A stretch of DNA of 64,000 bases, from positions 1 through 64,000 of the forward strand of contig JAJDBW010000025.1 of NCBI GenBank assembly GCA_029261155.1, written 5' to 3'. Below are positions 44,466 to 52,926 of this stretch, in pieces (position 1 is the first letter of the stretch; every line of letters starts with the position of its first letter). The translations under genes and the position numbers were made by a program. Below the pieces are notes generated by a model, which saw only the letters and a list, made by a program, of their open reading frames with translations, was not told the origin of the DNA and did no database searches. The DNA comes from Nitrospirota bacterium. GTDB lineage: Bacteria; Nitrospirota; Nitrospiria; SBBL01; JAADHI01.

Positions 44466-44824
44466 AATGAATAACCTCAACGCCTTTCAGTGCGCATTAT
44501 GACATTTAAACCTGAAAACACTGCGATGGGCCGACCTTGTTAACCCATGCAATCAGGAAGGCGAGTCTAACAAACAGGAGATTCCATGTAAATAAGGCGT
44601 GATTTTTAACAGCCTTTTAATTCGCGGACCCGGCAGTCCAAATGCGCTTAAGCGGATTTGATCTTTTTCGGATATCTAGTATGAAATGGTGCACTCAGAA
44701 TCCCTTAAATTTTGAAGAAAATTATAGCCTTAATAGCGCTATCTCCCTAATTTAATAAAAGGTCATCCGATTGACAGAACATAAAGAATAACGGTAAAAT
44801 CCCTTATCCAAACTGGGGAAACGA
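44466..44824. other. Divergent intergenic region, tsaD / DUF2007 gene
   Basis: About 360 bp without a supportable gene. It includes the promoter of the DUF2007 gene near its right end; the tsaD promoter on the opposite strand is not recognisable. Confidence 0.5.
44771..44800 (+). promoter_or_regulatory. Sigma-70-type promoter of the DUF2007 gene
   Basis: A perfect -35 TTGACA (44771-44776) and a -10 TAAAAT (44795-44800) are separated by 18 bp. Transcription would start about 18 bp before the ATG at 44825, leaving room for the GGGGAA ribosome site. This is the best housekeeping promoter seen in the window. Confidence 0.65.
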
Positions 44825-45349
44825 ATGGCAACAAAGCGTAGACAGATTTTGATGGTAAATCGAAACGGGATTGTCCTTTTAAACGATTTAATCCCTAAAG
44901 ATGTGACCATGTTTGAATACGAGTGCAACGAAGACGGTCGCATCGTGCTTACCCCTTTTCCTGGGGCGCAAAGCCCAGAACCTGTCCAAATAGAAGCTGA
45001 AGAACGAGAGAATAAAAAAGTAAACCGTGGCCAGCTGATCGATTTTCGCCTAGGACAGGCTCGACGTGCAAAACAAGGGCGAAAGGGCGGGACCAAAGTG
45101 AGGACTAAGACATCTAATCTCCCTTCCGAACAGGATGAACAGTTTGTCCGTCTTCATTCATTTCCGTCTCGAATGGAAGCAGAAATGGTTGGAGAAATCC
45201 TCAATCAAGCCGAAATCCCCTTTCTTATTCAATCCGACGACATCGGTATCTTCGGCCCTAGTGCTGCTCCCGCCCCCGGTGGCGCACGATTGGTGGTTCG
45301 ACAAGCCGATCTTGATGCTGCCAAAGGCCTACTCTCCGGCTTAATTTAG
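44825..45349 (+). CDS. DUF2007 domain protein with AbrB-like N-terminus
   Basis: The 174-residue protein has a C-terminal DUF2007 domain (about residues 108-174: FVRLHSFPSRMEAEMVGEIL, then IPFLIQSDDIG and GARLVVRQADLDAAKGLL), a ferredoxin-like module proposed to act in signalling. Residues about 1-45 (RQILMVNRNGIVLLNDLIPK followed by EYECNEDGRIVLTPF) look like a short beta-hairpin DNA-binding or AbrB-like module. A basic linker connects the two. It is soluble. Function is unknown. Confidence 0.75.
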   Translation: MATKRRQILMVNRNGIVLLNDLIPKDVTMFEYECNEDGRIVLTPFPGAQSPEPVQIEAEERENKKVNRGQLIDFRLGQARRAKQGRKGGTKVRTKTSNLPSEQDEQFVRLHSFPSRMEAEMVGEILNQAEIPFLIQSDDIGIFGPSAAPAPGGARLVVRQADLDAAKGLLSGLI

Positions 45350-45555
45350 GGCGAAGCATTAAACCTATCCCGATTCCCATTGACTTAAGCTTTGCAAGGC
45401 CTCGCTTCATAAAGATACAAATTTAAAAGTCTATATATTGCGCTTTATGGACCAGAGCACTACCACCCCTAGTTTTTTATCTTGCATCTCCTAAAGCGAC
45501 CTGCTATATAAACGCCTAAGAACCCTTTCATTGTTCGACCTATTTCGGATTGCCT

Positions 45556-46287
45556 ATGGCCACTGAAACATCCTATGAAATCAAATTGGAAGAGTTTGAA
45601 GGACCGCTGGAACTTCTGCTCCATTTGATTAAAAAAAATGAGATCAATGTCTACGATATTCCCATCGCGCTTATCACCGAGCAATACCTCCATACGCTGG
45701 GCTTGATGCAATCATTAAATCTGGCGATCGCGGGCGAGTTCTTGGTTATGGCCGCCACTTTGATTCTCATTAAATCGAAGTTGCTCCTTCCCGTCCCTGA
45801 TTTGGACGATGAGGAAGATGATCCCCGAAGCGACCTTGTCTCCCGACTCTTGGAGTATCAGCAATTTAAAGACGCGGCCGAAGCACTTGAAGAAAGAGAA
45901 ACCCTCTGGCGAAATATATACGGTCGAGGCCCGGTTCCAGGACCTGAGCTTGAACCGGAGGAAATCCCCATCGCAGATCTCGGATTGTATGACCTCCTTG
46001 ATGCCTTGAATCGTCTCTTAGAACGGCGACCCGACCCAATTGTGATGCAAATGACCACCGAGGTCCTCACGGTAAAAGAAAAAATGCAACTCATCCTTGA
46101 ACAGATTGATCCGGTCGATAGTCTCCTCTTTGAAGAGTTGTTTGCAGAGATCTACACCCGCCACGCGATTGTGGTCACTTTTTTGGCCCTCCTCGAAGTC
46201 ATCCGCTTGGGACTTATCCGTGTGATGCAAGGCGAAAGCTGCGGACCACTTCGACTCATAAAAACGGAAAACATTGGAAGATCATGA
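45556..46287 (+). CDS. scpA: Segregation and condensation protein A
   Basis: The ATG at 45556 gives 243 residues starting MATETSYEIKLEEFEGPLEL. ScpA is the kleisin that bridges the Smc ATPase heads in chromosome condensation. Motifs are EGPLELLLHLIKKNEINVYDI, split here as EGPLELLLHL and EINVYDIPIA, plus AGEFLVMAATLILIKSKLLL in the N-terminal helical domain. The C-terminal winged helix (VVTFLALLEVIRLGLIRVMQ) binds Smc. Its end overlaps scpB by 14 bp, the usual scpAB arrangement. smc is not in the window. Confidence 0.95.
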   Translation: MATETSYEIKLEEFEGPLELLLHLIKKNEINVYDIPIALITEQYLHTLGLMQSLNLAIAGEFLVMAATLILIKSKLLLPVPDLDDEEDDPRSDLVSRLLEYQQFKDAAEALEERETLWRNIYGRGPVPGPELEPEEIPIADLGLYDLLDALNRLLERRPDPIVMQMTTEVLTVKEKMQLILEQIDPVDSLLFEELFAEIYTRHAIVVTFLALLEVIRLGLIRVMQGESCGPLRLIKTENIGRS

Positions 46288-46960
46288 ACTAAAACCCATT
46301 ATCGAGTCCCTCCTCTTTGTCTCATCCGATCCGATTTCTATTGATCGCATCTTGGGCGTTCTCGGCGATGTCGAAAAATCTCGTGTAAAAAAACTACTTC
46401 TTCAATTGGAGGAGGAATTCATGCTCTCCAACCGAGGCTTCCAACTGGTGGAAGTGGCCGGCGGATACCAATTCGTCACGCGGAGTGACCTCGCGCCTTG
46501 GATTAAAGAAATGGAGCGCGTCAAGGCCACCTCCCGCCTTTCGCGGCCCGGGCTCGAAACGCTTGCGATTATCGCCTATAAACAACCGGTGACACGCGGA
46601 GAAGTGGAAATAATTCGCGGCGTCGACGCCGCTGGGGTCTTAAAAACACTCTTGGACCGTAAACTCGTCAAAATTGTCGGCAGAAAAGAAGTCGCTGGCC
46701 GACCCATGCTCTACGGCACGACCTCAACCTTTTTAAAGTACCTTGGCCTGGCCAATTTATCGGCACTACCCACCTTAAAAGAATTTTCGGAAATCGCCGA
46801 AACAGTAGGCGAAGGAGAAAATTCCTCGGAGACTGCCGAGTTCGAACCTGCAGAAGAAGACATGGATCAAGACAGGCACCTCAAAGAATCCGAGAACCAT
46901 AAATCAGAGCCTATAGAAGAAAATTCCAGTGCGGAGAAGCTTCAAGAAGAAACACTTTGA
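46274..46960 (+). CDS. scpB: Segregation and condensation protein B
   Basis: A TTG start inside the scpA end gives 228 residues. The two winged-helix domains of ScpB are visible, with IIESLLFVSSDPISIDRIL at the start and the signature SRPGLETLAIIAYKQPVTRG followed by IRGVDAAGVLKTLLDRKLV and GRPMLYGTTSTFLKYLGL. A Glu-rich, probably disordered tail follows from about residue 170. ScpB dimers stabilise the ScpA-Smc complex. Confidence 0.95.
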   Translation: MEDHELKPIIESLLFVSSDPISIDRILGVLGDVEKSRVKKLLLQLEEEFMLSNRGFQLVEVAGGYQFVTRSDLAPWIKEMERVKATSRLSRPGLETLAIIAYKQPVTRGEVEIIRGVDAAGVLKTLLDRKLVKIVGRKEVAGRPMLYGTTSTFLKYLGLANLSALPTLKEFSEIAETVGEGENSSETAEFEPAEEDMDQDRHLKESENHKSEPIEENSSAEKLQEETL

Positions 46961-47180
46961 TCCCTCCTTTTAATCTTTCCATATCCCCTCTTCTTAATAT
47001 ACATAAAAATCTGTAGGAGATAGGGGCCGCGCTTTAGTGAGTCCACTTGAGCACTTTGAAAAGGGTGGTACAATACAAATACCCTTTGATTAAAACGACT
47101 CAAATTATAAAGAGGGACCACCTCAAGGTATTCCGCCCGCACATAGATATAAACCAAGAGAACATCGTTCTGTTCATCTC

Positions 47181-48005
47181 ATGAACCACGACCCAAAGAC
47201 GTCCAAAGAGGCAAGCCCAAAATCATTTTCTCGAATTTCTTTTAAAACAATTCGTATTATTATTCTTTTCACAATTCTTATTTTTATCGGGCTCGACCAA
47301 TGGCTGGAGAAAAAGCGAATAACAGATTGGGAGGATACATTATGGGTTGTCGTCTACCCGGTCAATGGCGATGGAAGCAGCCAATCCGAAAGCTATATTC
47401 GATCACTACAAACAGAAACATTTAATTCACTTGAGCGATTCATGGAAAAAGAAGCGACGCGATATCATCTCGAACTCCAACACCCTATCCGAATCGAATT
47501 GGCACCCGAAATAAGCACCCGACCCCCGACCCTCCCTACTGAACGCAGTGTGCCGAACATAATATGGTGGAGTTTAAAAATGCGGTTTTGGGCGAGTCGG
47601 TCCGACACATACAATGGACCGACACCCGACATTCGTATCTTTGCCATCTATTTCGACCCTCAAACACACAAGGTACTCAATCATTCCTTTGGTCTAGAGA
47701 AAGGGCGAATTGGCATTGCAAATATTTTTGCCGATGCGCGTCAAGCCGAACAAAACAATCTGGTCATTGTCCATGAAATGCTGCACACTCTCGGCGCAAG
47801 TGATAAATATGATTTAAATACGCTACAGCCGAGCTATCCGGAAGGTTATGCCGAACCCAACATAACGCCCCGCTATCCGCAAAAGAAAGCTGAAATCATG
47901 GGCGGAAGAATCCCAAGGTCTCGCCTTGAATCAGAGCTGCCGAACGACCTCAGCGATGCGCTAATAGGGGAACAAACCGGCATCGAAATTCATTGGGTTT
48001 CATAA
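47181..48005 (+). CDS. Membrane-anchored putative zinc metallopeptidase
   Basis: The 274-residue product has one transmembrane helix (about residues 26-43), followed by a domain probably outside the cytoplasm. The zinc-type motif HEMLHTLGASDKYD at about residue 197 matches HExxHxxGxxD/H, with the Asp possibly a third ligand as in some metzincin-related enzymes. Upstream, residues 55-170 hold a mixed alpha/beta region with WVVVYPVNGDGS. It is unrelated to the HExxH lipoprotein at 30.4 kb. Substrate is unknown. It lies 220 bp after scpB and may be separately transcribed. Confidence 0.78.
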   Translation: MNHDPKTSKEASPKSFSRISFKTIRIIILFTILIFIGLDQWLEKKRITDWEDTLWVVVYPVNGDGSSQSESYIRSLQTETFNSLERFMEKEATRYHLELQHPIRIELAPEISTRPPTLPTERSVPNIIWWSLKMRFWASRSDTYNGPTPDIRIFAIYFDPQTHKVLNHSFGLEKGRIGIANIFADARQAEQNNLVIVHEMLHTLGASDKYDLNTLQPSYPEGYAEPNITPRYPQKKAEIMGGRIPRSRLESELPNDLSDALIGEQTGIEIHWVS

Positions 48006-48123
48006 TTAAAAGGTTCAAGTCCTTGTGCACCATCTTCACATAAAAAAAGGCCACCTAAAACGAAAGACCCATGACACGGTACACTGGTGATATAATAAGG
48101 ACCTACTGGGAATTCGAAGAAGG

Positions 48124-49479
48124 ATGAGTGAATTAGACGAGCTTTTGCAGGATGCGATCGCGGCTGCCCAAGCAGGGAAAAAACAAAAAGCCAAGGCACT
48201 TTTACAAGCGCTGCTGAAAGCACGGCCAAGCGATATCGCAGCATGGAAATGCCTAAGTACGCTTGTCGAAAGTGATCAGGAAAAAGATATCTGTTTGGAC
48301 AAAATACGCCGAATCCATGCCGCGAAGGTTAAGCCCCCGACTGAAACCGATGAATCCCAAACAACACCTTTATCTGAGCCAAGCAGAGAACGCACTAATC
48401 AAATCTCGCTGAGAAAAATCGGTACGCAAACATTGGGATCCAGACCTCGCAGACGGCGGAGAAAAAAACGGCATTCAAAACGTTATATTAGAAAAAAGAA
48501 AATAACCCGCTGGGCTTCGCTCCTCACCATTGTAGGGGCAATCGCCCTTATCTTTCTCGTGCTCGCCGATGCCCTTCTATCTTCAAAATCGGAAAATAGC
48601 GCCTCCCTGCCGATTTCGGAAGACAGGGATGAAAATGAAGACTATGTCACCGGCCGTTTAGGCCTTGTCCCCATGCGCATCGCCCTATCCCCTGCGAACT
48701 TAGGGTGGCAAACCGTCACCATTACCTTGGCCTACGAGAATAGATCAAATAGTTTCGAAAAACTTAGCTATTCGACAAAAAATGCCACCCTTTTTACGAA
48801 AGAAGGCTACACCTATCCGGCACAGCTCAGTTATGTGAATGAAGCTTCGGCCAGTACCGTCAGCCTCAGCCAAGAACCGCTATGGTTGCCCCCAGGTTTC
48901 CGCTTTTGGAGTACCTATACGCATAACGAATTAACCGATGTCCGCTCGTTTTACAAAATCCAAGCGCGCATTGCTCAAAATACAACGCCGAGCCTTGTCT
49001 CCATCGCCGGTTATGGCGATCTCGATCTACAAAATATCAGTCACGCAGCGCTCGAATTTCCGATTGCAAAAGAAATTGCGCAGATCGAAACCATAGGACA
49101 CAGCATGACTCTTCCGAGAAAACAAGCAAAACTGACTGTAACAGGAATAAAAAAGAAACCCTTCTATTTCGATCGTACTGGACCCAGGAGCGATCTTTTT
49201 ATTGTGACGGTTCTCCAAGAAAATCTGGATGCCGGATACGATACGAAGGTGCCTTTTTTTACCATTGGGATTAATGGGGAAGGCATTGTCGGGAGTCTGC
49301 CATTGACGACACAAAACACTTTAAAAGAATGCAGCCTATTTCCGACGCTTGGTCCCAGCCAGAGTGCCACGGTCACCGGATGTACCGTTTTACCGGAAGA
49401 CTCGAAAGACGTACGCATCGTCCTCGCCATCAAAACGAACATCGCCTACGAATTTATTGTTCTCGATTCCGGATACTAA
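48124..49479 (+). CDS. Unrecognised single-pass protein with N-terminal TPR-like segment
   Basis: The 451-residue product starts with a short helical-repeat segment (residues 1-45, AQAGKKQKAKALLQALLKAR) resembling one TPR. A long, strongly basic linker (about 100-130, SRPRRRRRKKRHSKRYIRKK) leads into one transmembrane helix (about 134-155). The remaining 290 residues are probably periplasmic and beta-rich. No family is recognised. The basic stretch next to the membrane suggests contact with nucleic acid or anionic lipid, or simply topology control. The purine-rich sequence abuts the ATG closely, so the start is less certain. Confidence 0.7.
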   Translation: MSELDELLQDAIAAAQAGKKQKAKALLQALLKARPSDIAAWKCLSTLVESDQEKDICLDKIRRIHAAKVKPPTETDESQTTPLSEPSRERTNQISLRKIGTQTLGSRPRRRRRKKRHSKRYIRKKKITRWASLLTIVGAIALIFLVLADALLSSKSENSASLPISEDRDENEDYVTGRLGLVPMRIALSPANLGWQTVTITLAYENRSNSFEKLSYSTKNATLFTKEGYTYPAQLSYVNEASASTVSLSQEPLWLPPGFRFWSTYTHNELTDVRSFYKIQARIAQNTTPSLVSIAGYGDLDLQNISHAALEFPIAKEIAQIETIGHSMTLPRKQAKLTVTGIKKKPFYFDRTGPRSDLFIVTVLQENLDAGYDTKVPFFTIGINGEGIVGSLPLTTQNTLKECSLFPTLGPSQSATVTGCTVLPEDSKDVRIVLAIKTNIAYEFIVLDSGY

Positions 49480-49561
49480 GGGTCTGAGTATTTTTGTGTA
49501 GAGAAAAGGGCTTCGGCTTCCATCTCAAACCGAGCGGTTTAAGATTCGCAATGAACTTCCT

Positions 49562-49705
49562 TCAAAAACCATAATCACCGTGATCAATCCAAATCACTTC
49601 ACCGTTTTTAAACGCAACAAAATATAAGAAATCGCTTGATCCAAAATTGTAGGTCCATTCTTCTTTTTGGCTATAGACTCCATCGGGACGAGTTCCAAAT
49701 TGGGG
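49562..49705 (-). pseudogene. DUF2845 C-terminal remnant
   Basis: One minus-strand frame encodes about 47 residues from CRPQFGTRPDGVYS through EEWTYNFGSSDFLYFVAF to GEVIWIDHGDYGF and a stop. W-x-Y-N-F-G, then F/L-x-F-x-N-G and a terminal G-x-Y-G are typical of the end of DUF2845 proteins. The N-terminal half and signal peptide are absent, and sequence upstream is the selO 3' end. It is best read as a decayed gene fragment. Confidence 0.5.
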
Positions 49706-49721
49706 CCTGCATGCTCGAACA

Positions 49722-51344
49722 TTAAGAACTACAAGACAACATCGAACATCCTGCCCGCGTCCGCGCCCAGTCGGGACGTTTTTTTGCGTATTCTTCTTTG
49801 TCGATCTGCTCGTCATAGGGATGACGAAGACATTCCAACAAACTTTGAATCATAGAAGGATCGCCCGCTTCCGCCTTATCGATGGCGAGTTGAGCCAGAT
49901 AATTTCTGAATACATATTTGGGGTTCACGGCGTTCATTCGGGTACGTCGGCTCTCATTGTCCGAGCCCTCATCGCAAAGCCGGCTTTGGTATTGACGCAG
50001 CCAATTGGCAATTTGTGTGGTCTTTTCCTCTGTAAGCTGTTCTGGCATATAGTAGGCATCCCGAAGCGGGTCAAGAAGGCGATCATCCGGAATGTCATTC
50101 AAGTTGCCTGGCTGTACATCCATCTTCGCAAGCCCGCGATAAAAAATCGCCATGTCGGTTTCAACGAGTTGCAAGGTCGTGAGCAGATCAGCCATTAAGG
50201 TCTCGTCGGTTTTAGGATCAAACCCTTTCAACCCGAGCTTTTTGGCGATCATGGCATGCCAGCCCTTTTGATAAAAATCGGCATAGGCGTGTAAGGCTTC
50301 TTCTAATGGATCTGTATTTTCAAAGATCGGATGGATCGCGTTCGCCAATTGGAAGAGGTTCCATTGTGCGATCTGAGGCTGATGGCTGAACCGATAACGG
50401 CGACTGCCCGAATCCGTCGTATTCGGGGTCCAATCCGGATCGTAATCTTCCAGCCAACCGTAAGGACCGTAATCGATCGTCAACCCCAGGATAGACATAT
50501 TATCTGTATTCATGACACCATGGACAAATCCCACACGCATCCAATGGACGATCATTTCTGCGGTTTTTTGACAAACTTCATTGAACCACTTGATATACAC
50601 TTTTTTCGAAGGCTCGCCCAAATGCGGAAAATCAGTTTGAATCGTATAGTCGATCAATTGCTTTAGCACCTCTTTTTCGCCCCGCGCGGACAAAATCTGA
50701 AAATTCCCAAAGCGCGTAAACGATGGCGCGACACGACAGACAATGGCACCCGGCTCATTTTTCGGATGACCGTCGTAAAACATATCCCGTACAACCGATT
50801 CACCCGTCGTGATCAAACTCAAGGCACGGGTCGTCGGCACGCCCAAATGATACATCGCCTCGCTGCACAAAAACTCCCGAACAGACGACCGCAAAACCGC
50901 CAAGCCATCGGCCGTTCTCGAATAGGGCGTCGGTCCCGCCCCCTTCAATTGCAGGGCCCAACGATCCCCTTTCTTATTGACGATTTCCCCCAAATTGATC
51001 GCACGGCCATCTCCAAGTTGGCCTGCCCAATTGCCAAACTGATGTCCACCATAACAGGTGGCATAGGGGTCCATTCCAAGCGCCAAACGGTTTCCCGAAA
51101 AAACGGCCCTAAAATCCTCGGATTCGCATAAGCTTTTCGAGAGGCCTAACTCGCTTGCAAGTTCGGGGGAATAGGCCAACAAACGCGGCTGTGAAACCGG
51201 CTTTGGCAACACGCGCGAGTAACACGCTTTACTCACCTGGCGGCGAAAATTTTTAGTTTCGGGATCCGGGGGAAGGGACTGAACGAAGCGATTATCGAAG
51301 GACAGTTCATCCAAGGTCGTGATCGTGGCTCTAGAAGCTCTCAT
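49722..51344 (-). CDS. selO: Protein adenylyltransferase SelO
   Basis: The 540-residue pseudokinase-fold enzyme transfers AMP from ATP to Ser, Thr or Tyr hydroxyls, in other organisms on proteins of redox and carbon metabolism. Motifs include CYGGHQFGNWAGQLGDGRAI, LQLKGAGPTPYSRTADGLAV, LRSSVREFLCSEAM, GVMNTDNMSILGLTIDYGPY and the C-terminal SCSS, the redox-active Cys position that is selenocysteine in some animal homologues. The protein is complete. GGAGACC upstream fixes the ATG. It is convergent with the 48.1 kb gene. Confidence 0.95.
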   Translation of the reverse strand: MRASRATITTLDELSFDNRFVQSLPPDPETKNFRRQVSKACYSRVLPKPVSQPRLLAYSPELASELGLSKSLCESEDFRAVFSGNRLALGMDPYATCYGGHQFGNWAGQLGDGRAINLGEIVNKKGDRWALQLKGAGPTPYSRTADGLAVLRSSVREFLCSEAMYHLGVPTTRALSLITTGESVVRDMFYDGHPKNEPGAIVCRVAPSFTRFGNFQILSARGEKEVLKQLIDYTIQTDFPHLGEPSKKVYIKWFNEVCQKTAEMIVHWMRVGFVHGVMNTDNMSILGLTIDYGPYGWLEDYDPDWTPNTTDSGSRRYRFSHQPQIAQWNLFQLANAIHPIFENTDPLEEALHAYADFYQKGWHAMIAKKLGLKGFDPKTDETLMADLLTTLQLVETDMAIFYRGLAKMDVQPGNLNDIPDDRLLDPLRDAYYMPEQLTEEKTTQIANWLRQYQSRLCDEGSDNESRRTRMNAVNPKYVFRNYLAQLAIDKAEAGDPSMIQSLLECLRHPYDEQIDKEEYAKKRPDWARTRAGCSMLSCSS

Positions 51345-51660
51345 CTGGAATATGGTCTCCTAACGCTTTAAAGATGGTCTTTTGTCAGGGAAAGGCTTTT
51401 CTCTTATTGAATAATATCATCAAGCGAAAGCCACATAGGTCCATTATAAAACATCAGAGGAATCCACGTCCGTTCTTTTTTCACAATTTTGGCTTGAATG
51501 CGAATTATCGCACTAAAGCATTGATTTTTATAAATTTAACTAGAGAACAAAGGGGATGACCAAAGGAAGACAGGATGGGCGTGCAAATATTCTTTGCAGA
51601 TATGTGGCGGTACAGATTTTCTAAATTGATCTTCCGGGCCTTTCTCATTACTATACTTAC

Positions 51661-52854
51661 ATGTTTTCTAATCGTGTAAATAGACTTCAAGAATCGACGA
51701 ATCCACTTTACATCGAACGAAATGACCGTCTTGCGCGTGGTGCGCCCACCATCGATCTTATTTCGGCCAATGTCACGGCACAAGGTCTGGCCTTTCCTAA
51801 ACCCATTTTAAAAAAGGTACTGTCTGGGGCGATCAGTGCGGCAAGCGTGTATCGACCCAATCCGAGAGGTCAACAAGTGGCTCGGGAAGCGCTGCAGGCC
51901 TATTATCTAGAATCCGGTCTGTCCATCCCCCCAGAACAATTCATACTTACGCCTGGCAGCAGTCTCGCTTATGCCTATGTGTTCAAACTGCTTTCGAACC
52001 CCGGTGGCGAGATCTTGTGTCCCCGGCCCAGCTATCCTCTATTCGAGACCCTGGCGACGTTTTGTGATGTCGCACTCAAATACTACCCATTAAGACCGGA
52101 GCCCGCTGAAAATTCGAAAATCGCGCGCCGCTGGGCCATCGACTTAGAAGCCATGGCCGCGCTCATCACGCCAAAAACCCGAGCCATCATTCTCGTTTCC
52201 CCTCACAATCCCACGGGTGCAGTCGCTTCCAAAACGGAAATCGAGGCCTTGGGCCGCCTTGCTGCATCTTATCGTTTGCCCATTATTTCGGACGAGGTCT
52301 TCAGTTCCTTTCTCTATAACAAAACAGACTTGCCCCGTGTCGCCAATTCCGAAGCACCTTTGGTTTTTACGCTTAATGGCATTTCAAAAATGTTCGCCCT
52401 CCCCGGATACAAGCTCGGGTGGATATCCGTCACAGGGGACCCGCGCTTGGTTCAGCGTGCGCTTAACGCACTCGAATTCTTTTCCGATACGTTCCTCCCC
52501 GTCCATGAAGCCATTCAACTCGCGCTGCCTCAACTTTTTGATCAAGGCCATTCTTTTTTGAATAGGTATAAACACGAAATAGGCCAGCGCCGCCAAATCG
52601 CATTGGACCTATTGTCTAAAGCGCCGGGTTTGACTTTCATTAGGCCTGAAGGCGGGTTTTATCTTGCCCTGAAAATTGAAGCGCTCAATTCGAATGATGA
52701 AGCAATCGCCTTGGACCTCCTGCGTAAAAAAGGACTTCTGCTTCATCCAGGTTATCTCTACGATTTTGAAAGTGCCCACCTCGTCTTGAGCTTCACATCA
52801 AAACCGGAGTTCCTGAAAGAACACCTCCCTAAAATTGTCCAATATTTCCAGTAA
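51661..52854 (+). CDS. PLP-dependent class I/II aminotransferase
   Basis: The 397-residue fold-type I enzyme shows the aminotransferase signatures: SYPLFETLATF, VSPHNPTGAVAS, the Asp of PIISDEVFSSF, the PLP-binding Lys in NGISKMFALPGYKLGW (SKxxxLPGxKxGW) and the substrate-carboxylate Arg near the C-terminus. It exchanges an amino group between an amino acid and a keto acid. The specificity (aspartate, alanine or aromatic) cannot be read. It is convergent with the nuo run. Confidence 0.92.
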   Translation: MFSNRVNRLQESTNPLYIERNDRLARGAPTIDLISANVTAQGLAFPKPILKKVLSGAISAASVYRPNPRGQQVAREALQAYYLESGLSIPPEQFILTPGSSLAYAYVFKLLSNPGGEILCPRPSYPLFETLATFCDVALKYYPLRPEPAENSKIARRWAIDLEAMAALITPKTRAIILVSPHNPTGAVASKTEIEALGRLAASYRLPIISDEVFSSFLYNKTDLPRVANSEAPLVFTLNGISKMFALPGYKLGWISVTGDPRLVQRALNALEFFSDTFLPVHEAIQLALPQLFDQGHSFLNRYKHEIGQRRQIALDLLSKAPGLTFIRPEGGFYLALKIEALNSNDEAIALDLLRKKGLLLHPGYLYDFESAHLVLSFTSKPEFLKEHLPKIVQYFQ

Positions 52855-52880
52855 TAGAAAAGGGAATCGTTAAGGAGAGG

Positions 52881-52906
52881 AAAAACGAAAGACGTGTCTG
52901 TTTCGT
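52881..52906 (-). terminator. Weak terminator after nuoN
   Basis: On the minus strand, ACGAAA (52906-52901) pairs with TTTCGT (52890-52885), with an alternative AGACG/CGTCT pairing inside, followed by a short T-run. It lies about 20-45 bp after the nuoN stop, so it is a reasonable but short intrinsic terminator for the nuo operon. Confidence 0.4.
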
Positions 52907-52926
52907 CTGGGGCTTGCTTCCTTAAC

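Noticed and set aside
49722-49733. Selenocysteine at the SelO C-terminus
   Set aside because: The codon at the redox position is TGT (Cys), and the frame ends at an ordinary TAA.
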